A DNA stretch of 32,468 bases from a virus: IMG/VR virus record IMGVR_UViG_3300047317_000749, positions 1 through 32,468 of that record; one strand, given 5' to 3'. Shown in pieces: positions 12,826-21,300 of the stretch (position 1 is its first letter; each line of letters begins with the position of its first letter). The notes beneath the pieces are model-generated. The model searched no databases and was not told where the DNA came from. It worked only from the letters and a program-made list of their open reading frames with translations. The translations under genes were made by a program, and so were the position numbers.

Positions 12826-13634
12826 AGAATCTCAATCAGTCGGAACCGATTCAGCTTTCCAGCCGGGAGCTTTCGACCCGGTTCATGATAGACACTTGCC
12901 TCCAGGTGTTCTCCACCGCTGGCGCGGTAATGAGTCACTGGATGCGGACCCCACCCGGCGTGAACATGTTCGGCATGCCCGAGGCTGCCCCCGCAGAGGT
13001 TCCTCCGCTGACTCCCGCCGAGACCGAGACCAAAATCGAATGCGAGAATACACTTCGCGCGGCTGCGAACCGCATTCAGAAAATCATGGATGACGACGAC
13101 CGCTGGAGCCTGGAGTTTCAGAAGCGGACCGAAAAGCATTTTGAAGACATCGCACAGAGACAGCGGGACGTCCTCGATATGCAACGCAAGTCCGCCGAGG
13201 AACATCTGCTGGCCACCCAGGAAGTCTCTTCACCGCATTTTCGCTACAAGCCCGCGCTCTGCCGCCTGTTGGACGGAAACTGGCTGGCCTACCTGGGCGA
13301 CATCAATGACCTGGAGCACGCCTTAGTCGGTGTGGGTCCCACGGCGCAAATCGCGCTCGAAGCTTTTGACGGAGCCTTTAGGGGTGTGCTACACCCAGCC
13401 ACACAGGAGTGGTTAATAAAACGGGAACAGAACCTAGAAACCGGGGCCGAAGACGCTCCATATCCTAAAACACATGAGTTGGACCAAAACGCAAATCGAC
13501 ACCTTGACGAGCCTCCGGCAGGAGGGTTACAGCAACCCGGCGATAGCCACCAAGATGGGCAAGAGCCTGGATGCGGTGGTGAACAAAATCCGCCGACTGA
13601 GCCTGAGCCGCCCATTGACGGCTGGGTCCGCTGA
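12774..13634 (+). CDS. Hypothetical coiled-coil protein with HicB-like segment
   Basis: Encodes up to 286 aa. It starts at ATG 12774 (or 12786), inside the resolvase gene. The middle (ANRIQKIMDDDDRWSLEFQK and DIAQRQRDVLDMQRKSAEEH) is highly helical, probably coiled coil. Then GNWLAYLGDINDLEHALVGV followed by GPTAQIALEAFDGAFRG resembles the strand-strand-helix pattern of HicB-like antitoxin folds, though this is only a resemblance. The last 53 residues are a Pro/Gln/Gly-rich tail that overlaps the next gene by 161 nt in another frame. Function unknown. Confidence 0.55.
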   Translation: MDFQMGTNTPISRKVPVKNLNQSEPIQLSSRELSTRFMIDTCLQVFSTAGAVMSHWMRTPPGVNMFGMPEAAPAEVPPLTPAETETKIECENTLRAAANRIQKIMDDDDRWSLEFQKRTEKHFEDIAQRQRDVLDMQRKSAEEHLLATQEVSSPHFRYKPALCRLLDGNWLAYLGDINDLEHALVGVGPTAQIALEAFDGAFRGVLHPATQEWLIKREQNLETGAEDAPYPKTHELDQNANRHLDEPPAGGLQQPGDSHQDGQEPGCGGEQNPPTEPEPPIDGWVR

Positions 13635-14532
13635 CCCTGCTGCTCCTGCGCTCGCGGCGGAAACCGAGATTCCTGTTCTCCAGGAGCCAGTCACGCTGCC
13701 CCGGCCTACCTTCGGATATCTTCCGTTGGAAGTCGTGAACACCGGCGACTGGATTCGCCACGGACTGGTCGCAGACACACACATGTGCTGCAAGGAAGAA
13801 CGCCTCGCAGAACTGCACGCCCAATACGACCTTTTCAAAGCCGAAGGACTCACGACCGTGTTCCATGCGGGCAACCCGATTGACGGCTATGTGGCGCGCA
13901 TCAACGGTGAAAGTGTTTTCTCCTCGACCATCGATGGACAGGCGCAATACTTCGCCGACAACTATCCGCAGCGGGAAGGCATCACGACTTACTTCATCAC
14001 CGGCGACGACCACGAGTCCTGGTTTGCTCCCGGCTTCAACATCGGGTCATACATGGAGCTTGTCGCCCGCAAAAATGACCGAAAGGATTTGCGCTATATC
14101 GGTCACGTCGAAGCGGACGTCGCGATTAAGGCCGGTGCCGTGCCGACTATCATCAAAATCATGCACCCCGGTGGTGGTTCAGCGTATGCGCGCAGCTACA
14201 CGGCGCAGAAGATTGTGGAGTCTCTGGAGGGTGGCGAAAAGCCGTCTATCCTGGTGCTGGGCCACTATCACGTCTCGAACTACATGCAAGAGCGCAACAT
14301 TCACGTCGTGTCTCTGCCGGGGTTTCAGGACCAAACAATTTTCGCTCGCAAGAAACGCCTGCGGATGGAAGTCGGCGGGGCGATTATGGAATTCAAAGTG
14401 AACCCGGACGACGGCTCTGTCACCCGGTTCAGAGTGGAAATCAATCGCTTTTTCACGCGCGGATACTACAAGCGGTTCATCCGTTCAGACGCGAGGTTGA
14501 TTAAGGGCCAGCTTGAACTGACCCCCGGTTAA
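13474..14532 (+). CDS. GcrA/Myb-like HTH fused to calcineurin-like phosphoesterase
   Basis: Encodes 352 aa. Residues 1-46 contain MSWTKTQIDTLTSLRQEGYS followed by NPAIATKMGKSLDAVVNKIR, matching the GcrA-type HTH pattern (W-T...IA..MG...AV..K..RL). After a Pro/Ala linker, the metallophosphoesterase motifs follow: VADTHM (Asp101, His103), HAGNPIDG (131-138), TGDDHES (Asp178, His180), HPGGG and LGHYH (264-266). The usual GD motif reads GN in HAGNP. It likely hydrolyses a phosphodiester in DNA or a nucleotide, with DNA targeting from the HTH. The stop meets the convergent virion operon end. Confidence 0.8.
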   Translation: MSWTKTQIDTLTSLRQEGYSNPAIATKMGKSLDAVVNKIRRLSLSRPLTAGSADPAAPALAAETEIPVLQEPVTLPRPTFGYLPLEVVNTGDWIRHGLVADTHMCCKEERLAELHAQYDLFKAEGLTTVFHAGNPIDGYVARINGESVFSSTIDGQAQYFADNYPQREGITTYFITGDDHESWFAPGFNIGSYMELVARKNDRKDLRYIGHVEADVAIKAGAVPTIIKIMHPGGGSAYARSYTAQKIVESLEGGEKPSILVLGHYHVSNYMQERNIHVVSLPGFQDQTIFARKKRLRMEVGGAIMEFKVNPDDGSVTRFRVEINRFFTRGYYKRFIRSDARLIKGQLELTPG

Positions 14533-14540
14533 ACAACCGG
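14525..14540. terminator. Small hairpin at the convergent gene junction
   Basis: CCGGTT (14525-14530), a 4-nt loop AAAC, and AACCGG (14535-14540). It overlaps the stop codons of both convergent genes (14532 on plus, 14529 on minus). There is no T-tract, so bidirectional terminator function is only possible. Confidence 0.35.
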
Positions 14541-15203
14541 CTTGTAGATTTGATTCAGCAAACGTCCGGCTCCCGGCATCGAGCCCGAAGTCGGAGCCCC
14601 AGGGCTGATATTCCCAATCCGGGCAGCCATAGCTTTACGCTGGACGGAATTCGGGGCAGCCGCGACAGGCGAGGAGCCTGGAGCCATTCCCGCAGTGACC
14701 TGAGGAGGAGCTTGAAGCGTAGGCGGAGCCAATCCATTCGGGACCGACTTCGCCTTCAAAACTGGATTGTGAATTCCGGATTTCGACACCGCATGGTCCA
14801 CGATATCAAAAGAAGGCGCGAGTTGTGTGAGCTTCCCGGCCTTGTCGGCTGCCATCAAATCTTGGGGGTGCAAATGCAACGAATTGAAAATGACCCCCAG
14901 GTGACCGTTCAGAGAGCGGTAAAAGCCGAAACCGGCTTGCGTTAGAGCATCCTTGTGCTCCTTGATAAGTTTCGCTTCCTTACGGTTACCAAATTCTTTT
15001 AACGGGGCGGACACGGCAGCCGGGTTCCCGGCAATCAATGCCTGCATCGCGTGAATCTTCAGAATCTCCGGGGGCAGCCGGTCGTCCTGGGTGCTAGGCG
15101 TCTGGGACGCGTCAGGGGATGGAGCGGCAGCGATGGGTGCGGGGGCAGCAGCGGGTGGGGCAACCGCAGCGGGAGCAACGAGACCTGATTCAGTGCCAGT
15201 CAT
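14529..15203 (-). CDS. Ala/Pro-rich hypothetical virion-module protein
   Basis: Encodes 224 aa, last gene of the minus-strand operon; ATG at 15203. The N-terminus is a long Ala/Pro/Val linker (about residues 8-40). A globular core follows: DRLPPEILKIHAMQALIAGN, ALTQAGFGFYRSLNGHLGVI and DLMAADKAGKLTQLAPSFDI. A second Pro/Ala-rich tail ends the protein. The flexible ends suggest a structural or scaffold-associated part. The start is preceded by AATAGCGACTGTTAAGT, not by an SD. No family is recognised. Confidence 0.6.
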   Translation of the reverse strand: MTGTESGLVAPAAVAPPAAAPAPIAAAPSPDASQTPSTQDDRLPPEILKIHAMQALIAGNPAAVSAPLKEFGNRKEAKLIKEHKDALTQAGFGFYRSLNGHLGVIFNSLHLHPQDLMAADKAGKLTQLAPSFDIVDHAVSKSGIHNPVLKAKSVPNGLAPPTLQAPPQVTAGMAPGSSPVAAAPNSVQRKAMAARIGNISPGAPTSGSMPGAGRLLNQIYKPVV

Positions 15204-15215
15204 ACTTAACAGTCG

Positions 15216-15392
15216 CTATTTGCGGGCTCTGGGTCGAGCCTGCACAAGCCCCTGGCGGCTCTTTTCCTTCCGGTCGAGGTGTTCTACCACTTCCTGCCAG
15301 AACGGGTCCTGGGAGTAGATATCCGAGGCAATCCGGGCCGCTACCTGCTGCTCCCGGGTGTATTCTTTCTGCAATTTAGTGTTTACTTTCAT
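15216..15392 (-). CDS. Small charged hypothetical protein (58 aa)
   Basis: Reads MKVNTKLQKEYTREQQVAAR at the start and ends KSRQGLVQARPRARK. It is mostly helical and strongly charged. ATG at 15392 forms an ATGA overlap with the stop of the giant gene (15389), and its own stop is 12 nt before the next ATG. Phage operons often carry small proteins of this size next to internal virion proteins; no function is recognised. Confidence 0.65.
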   Translation of the reverse strand: MKVNTKLQKEYTREQQVAARIASDIYSQDPFWQEVVEHLDRKEKSRQGLVQARPRARK

Positions 15393-18300
15393 CGGATTGT
15401 AACTTTAAAGTCATCCTTGTTTCGACGTTGGTCTTTCGTCCCGTATTGAGACGCCGGGAGTCCTATTTGATTGGATATGATTGCGTCCGCCCACGCAGAA
15501 GCGTCAACAGGCGTCAAAGGACTGGAAGTAATGGACTTACCTCCGCCAATCAAGATTCCACCGTTTTTGTCTTGCACTGTCGCTTTGACTAATTTCATAC
15601 CTGGATTATACTGCACTCCGGGCCTTGGCGCAACTAGATTCATCTCCTGCTGTGCGTTCCGCTGCTCAAACCTTTTCTGTAGTTCTGGGACCTTTGCCAT
15701 CTCTTTACGGTAGTCCCCCAGGTCGAGCCGTCCCCAGCCCTTGTCCGCCCAAAGCTGCTTTTCAGCGAACCAGAGAGCCCCTTGCAGAGCATCGGGCTTG
15801 ATATCCATCTGATTGGCAGCCGCGCGGAATACTTTCTGAGAAAAGTGGAAATCAGTGTCTGGCACTCCGGTCGCGTTCTTCGGCAAAATCCGCCACCGGT
15901 CCTGGTAGTCCTGGTAACCCAGGCGTCTCATAGTCCGGTCAGCCCATACGTCGATTGTGGCCTCGTGTTCCGAGCCAACCAAGTTCTTGATAAAATTCTG
16001 AGTCTTCGGGCCGGTCGTTTGGTTTAGCCACCGGCGCGCAAGAACCTGGAGCACCGGCACGGAATGCATCCCGTAATTTTTTCCATTCGATTGGCGAGGC
16101 GCGAGGTCGTGCTGGTCAATCCACTCCGCCATGAAAGTCGCCTTGGTAGGCTTCACAGGCCGGTCTGACTCTGGAACATTTTTGTTATACCAGTCCTGCC
16201 AGTTGTCCTCGTCCGCCATCTTCATGCCCTCGTTGAACTTAGCAATCTGTTGGTCGAACTTTCCGGTCTCGAAAGATTTCAGAGCATCGTAGGCGAATCC
16301 AAAATTCACATCCGGTGTGGTGTTCGGCGAAGTCGCCGCGAGTAGTTCAGCGAACAGTTGCGCGTTCTTTCCAAAATTTGCTTTGAGCTTCGGGACAAAA
16401 TCAGAATACCATTTCATCCCGTCCTTAAACGCCGGGTGGTCTTGCCATTGCTTGGCAAAATCAACCACCTTCTGCGCGTAGGCTTTGATTGCCTTCGGGG
16501 ACTCCGCACCACCGTTTGCTTCTACGAGCGGCGCGTGAACGATATCGGAGGTTAGCTCCGGCTCTACCAGCTTGCCCTTTTTGTTTCGGACCTTGTTAGG
16601 AACGACTGCCTCAGGGTAGTGTTCCAAAAGGTCTTTGTTCGACATCGCCATGACTTCCGCTTTGCTGAACGCCTGCGGGGCGATAGCTGCACCGAGTAAA
16701 TCTCTTTCTTCTGGAGTGTTGGGCTTGAACTGAACCCGCTTGTCGGTATCGATTCCCATGCTGAACGCGGGACCATCTTTGAGCTTCGAATAAAAATCCT
16801 GCTTCTCTGCCTCTGGCCCAACAACAGTTTTCGAATGGTCGGCAGGGTTAATCGTCCCGTCACCGTAAAGAATACCGTGTGGAGTAAGCACGCTCTCTTG
16901 GCCATACTTATTACCCCACGCGGTCGCTTGCTCCGGGGTCATGTTGGGCACCAGAAAACTTTTTCCCTGGTCAACGCCTTTGTAATTTCCGCTCACCTCG
17001 GTAGGAGTGAAGCCGTCGGCTACAAGAGCTTTTTCTAAATTCTCGTTTCGCAGTTCGTTGTGCTCGTTGGTGCCGGGGCCTAAATCTTCTTTTGTCGCCG
17101 TGAAGATTGCCCAGTTAGGAGACTGGAGCGCGCGAGGAAGTGTTTCTTCGCTCTTAAAATCTTCCGGCTTAGCGGACGGTCGGTATTGGACGTCTGGAGC
17201 GTAGCCAGCTTTTTGTAGCTCCTGCTGTCTGGTGAACGCTTGAGACTCCAGACTGCTTCCCTCGTTCGGTTTAGCGACATACTGCTTTAGTTCAACCGCA
17301 CGGTCTTTTGCCTCGTCGCGGCTCAAAAATTCTCCCGCGTTGGTAGTGAATCCTTCCGACAAGTTAGGGTCCGCCTTCCAGGCTTGAAGCATCAGGTTAT
17401 CCGGAAGGTCACCGTTCTCGTCCAACCGACTGGCGTATTTTTCTTTCAGATACTCCAGCTTAGCAAAGGCATGCATCGGGCCTTCGTAAATCTTACCGGT
17501 GTCCTCGTCACGGAGTGCAGCCATCTTTACCGCGCGCGGGTTTGTTTCATCGGGCCGGAATTGAATCGGTAGTTCATACGTGGGCTGGTCAAGCTCACCC
17601 ACCGGCTCCGCCTTTTTCACCCACTCATTGGGAAGCACAAAATCCGTGGAGGTGCCACTACCCTGTTTCAACGCGGCTTCGCGGGCTGCCTGTGCAATTT
17701 CTTTCGGCACTTCTACTCTGCTAACTGACGGGCCGAAAGAAATGGCGCGTCTCAAACTCGAAGTCCACCAGGAGCCACCTTCGCCGGAGCCTACTCCTCC
17801 ACCTTTGCCGGAGTATAAAATCTGGGTGTCTTCATCAGCGGGCCGGAATTGGGCTGACTCTGCTTTCCCAGTCGCCTGAGGGCTCGTCTCAGTGACCGTA
17901 GACGACGGCTCCGAAATCAACGGGATGTGGTCCAGCTTTTCCCCCGCGTCGTAGGTGTGCAACGCTACGCCATCCTGGTCAACAATGTTCTTGCCCTTCG
18001 CATCCAGCAAATGCACGTCCATGTTGTCAATCTTCCCCAGGTTGCGCTTCACCATCTCTAGCACCGAGGGAGACAGCTTATCCCAGTCCTGCTGGCGAGC
18101 CTCCACTTTAAAAGTGCCGGTGTTCTTCTCGTAGTTCACGCGAGCAAAACCTTTTTGCAAAGCTTCGGAACGATTCTCTTCGCCGCTGGTCGTAGGCTTC
18201 AGACCATACTTCTCGGCCACATCAGGATTCTCGTTTACCCATTCGTGGTGCCACTGCCCGCCAAGTTGAATCGGTTTCCCGTCGGGGGCAATCCACGCCT

Positions 18301-21300
18301 TCGAAAACATCCCGGGTCCCTCCTTAAGCTGCCAGTCGTCTTTTCGCTTTCGGGGTTTGAACTGGGCAGATTCGTCATCCAAAGAAAGTTTCTGAAGATT
18401 CTCCGGCAACAGAAAAGCTTTCTGCTCCGCAAATGGTCTTTCCGGGGCAGGAACAAATCCGGCTTCGCCCTTCTTGGGAATATTACCTTCCGGGGTCCGG
18501 AGGTGCTCACCGAAGTTAACCCAGGAGTTTTGTCCGAGAGTCTCCGAAGCCATCGCAGGCTTCGCGGCATCCGAATACATCGCGGAGTGCGCGAGGTAAG
18601 CGTTAAGCTCCCCCTTCGGGCCGAATTCGTAACCCTCTTTTGCGTGCCCCATCACGTCGTGGACCGCGCGAAAAACGTCGTTATAAGGAAGCTCACGCCC
18701 GTTGACCTGGACGCCAGAATCCTCCAGCAGTGGATGCTTGGCAATCTCTGTGCCGGTTCCATAGCCCGCCTCAGTGGGAAAAAACCAGAGGTGATGGTTG
18801 TCTCGAACATCTGCGGTCATCTCTGCCGAGCTACCGTAGGGCTGCCCGGGCTTAGTCCAGGGCTCCATCTTATATCCGGCCTTCTCCAGAGCGTTCCATT
18901 GCTGAACGGTTTCGTCCGCCATCGCTTTGTAAGACGACTGGACTTCTGGACTGTCCGGCGAATGGGCCGCACTCTGATAAAAATCCGCGATACGCTTCGC
19001 CACCGCTTCATTGAGCGGCGTAGCGGCAGTAGGCCGGGTATACGGCCTGCCGGTGGCCTTCATGTATCTATCGGCAACTTGCTGGATGTCTTCATTGCCT
19101 CTCAACTCCGGACGGAATCCGGCAGGAGCCTCTATCACAGTCCGTCCGCTATCATTATTAACCGGTAGCCCCTGACTCTCTGCGGCTGAATCCAAAGCCC
19201 GCATTTGAGTCGGATTAGGTTTCGGACCCTCAATAAGAATCTGAGCGTCGGCAGACCCGCCATCGATATTAACTCTGACCCATTGTTTTTTATAGGCTAA
19301 TTCTCGGGGGTCTTCTTTTGTGACCCCAGTTATGTATTTCTCCGCTGAATGATAGTGGGTAGGGGTCGCATCATAGAAATCTCCGTCTGGGGACAACCAC
19401 ATTCCTACTAGGTGAGAGAATCTTGACCATCTCCCCACGTTTTCTTTATCCGGGAGTAATTCAGGACGAAATCCGGCAGCCATCGTCAACGTGTTCCCCC
19501 GCAGCGACGGTGAACCAGCAGGCGCATGTTCAACGTCCGCCATGTGCTCCAGGTTCAGCCTGCGCCGTGCCTCGATGAAACTAGGCGCGTCAGAAAATTT
19601 GTTTAGCTCCTGTAAAAACGGATTCGGCTCCAAGACATGCTGGCCCTCGATGCCGAGCCCTTTCGCAGTTTCCCCTTCAAACTCCGGCGACTCTGCGGTC
19701 GGCGCTTCGACTCTACCTGGAAGGGTGGCTTCCGCGATTCGCTGCCCCGCGAGATTCAGCGGCACGACATCCTTCTTCATGATGCGTGCGGTAGCAGGAG
19801 TGGTCTGGCCGAACACCGCATTGATTGCGTCGGCAGCATCCTGCGGAATCACAGCAGCCTCGCCGGTGACTGGAGGAGCAAAATAGCCCTTCATCTTCGG
19901 CACCACGAGCGGCTGGCCGGAGCCTGCGCGACCAGTTAACTGGTTGCGGGAATACTTCTGGACTTGGTCCAGAATGGTATTCCACGAGTCGGGAGTAAAA
20001 GACTTGTCGTCAACGTTCCACCCGTCAGGTAGCTTCACCTCAGGGTGCGCGATAGAAAAATTCGCAAGCTTCTGAAGGTTCGCCGCGAGAACAGCATGCG
20101 AACCGCCATAGACCTGATACTTCCCGCCCTTGGTAACGTCGAAACGTTCCGGAGAGAATAACGTGGCCATAAAAGACCGGGTCGCAATCGGGAGTTGTCG
20201 CCAAGCCTCGATGACTTCTCGCCTGTCCGCGCGGCTGACCCCGCCGAGCGCAGCTTCCGGCAAATCGCCAGTGCCAGCCGCAGGTGCGGTTCCGCCCGCG
20301 TGCCCGTAGTGAATATCTACCGGCGAGCCCGAAAGAACTGCCTCGTTCAAAATTCCCATCATCTCGCGCGGAGACTTGGCAGCGCCAGGGAGCGCAACGT
20401 CCGGCGCGGTCTTCACGATTTCCTCGTGGCGTTTCTGTTGCTGCGTCGCGGCAGCGGGTGACCCAACCGGAGCTACCACTTTCGGGAGCTTGGACGGAGA
20501 CACCAGCGGCTTGTTTACAGCCGACTGTTTCAGCCCTTGCTTCATCGTGGCGTAGTCGAGCGGGAAGCCCAGGTCGGAGTATCGGCCAGCAACCGGATTA
20601 AATCCGAGAGACGCCATGGTGCCCGCTACCGCGTGAGCGAGCTTGTCAGTGAGCGTCTTTCCATCACCGATTCCTTTATAAGCCGAATCAAAATTCTCAG
20701 CACGGACTTCGGAGCCCATGTATTGGTCTGCTACGTTGTTCTGCTCTTCGGGAGTCAGGGTGTGCTCCCACAAAGATTTGCCTGCCGCTGCGGCATCGGA
20801 TTGCTGGCGTTGAATCTCAGAACCGGCAGCTTGTTTAAACGACTCCATGTCCGGAGTCTCGTTATTCTGGGTGAAGGTGTCGTGGACCTGACGGATTATT
20901 TTTTCCTTCGCTTCCGCGTCACCTCTGCCGGTCTGGTCAAGAATGGTAGCGGTGGGATTGTCGGTGCCTGGAGCGAGCAGGTCGGCATACCGCTGGCGCA
21001 TTTGCGACCATACCTCAGGGGTATACTGACCCTTGACCGCGTCGTTAAGCTCCCGGACCTGGGTAGCGCCAACCACATCGTCAATCGCGTGCAGTGCGTC
21101 GTGCGGACCGGCCTCAACGTTTCGAATCACCACCACTTTCTTTCCGTTGATGGTAGTGGTGAAAGCGGCCTTGTCTGCGAAAGTATCTGCCCGGTCTGCG
21201 GGAATTCCCATACCCGTCAAAGTGTCGGGTAGATTGTCGGGCTGTCCTTGCTCCGGCCTGGGCGCATAAAAAAGTTCTGCGCCGGTTCCCTCCACTAGCT

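Noticed and set aside
18155-19168. A 337-codon open frame on the plus strand inside the giant gene
   Set aside because: It is antisense to a continuous, domain-bearing minus-strand frame, is Arg/Leu-rich and has no recognisable motif. It is a shadow of the opposite-strand codon pattern.
20537-21232. A 231-codon plus-strand frame inside the giant gene
   Set aside because: Antisense shadow; no start signal or family motif.
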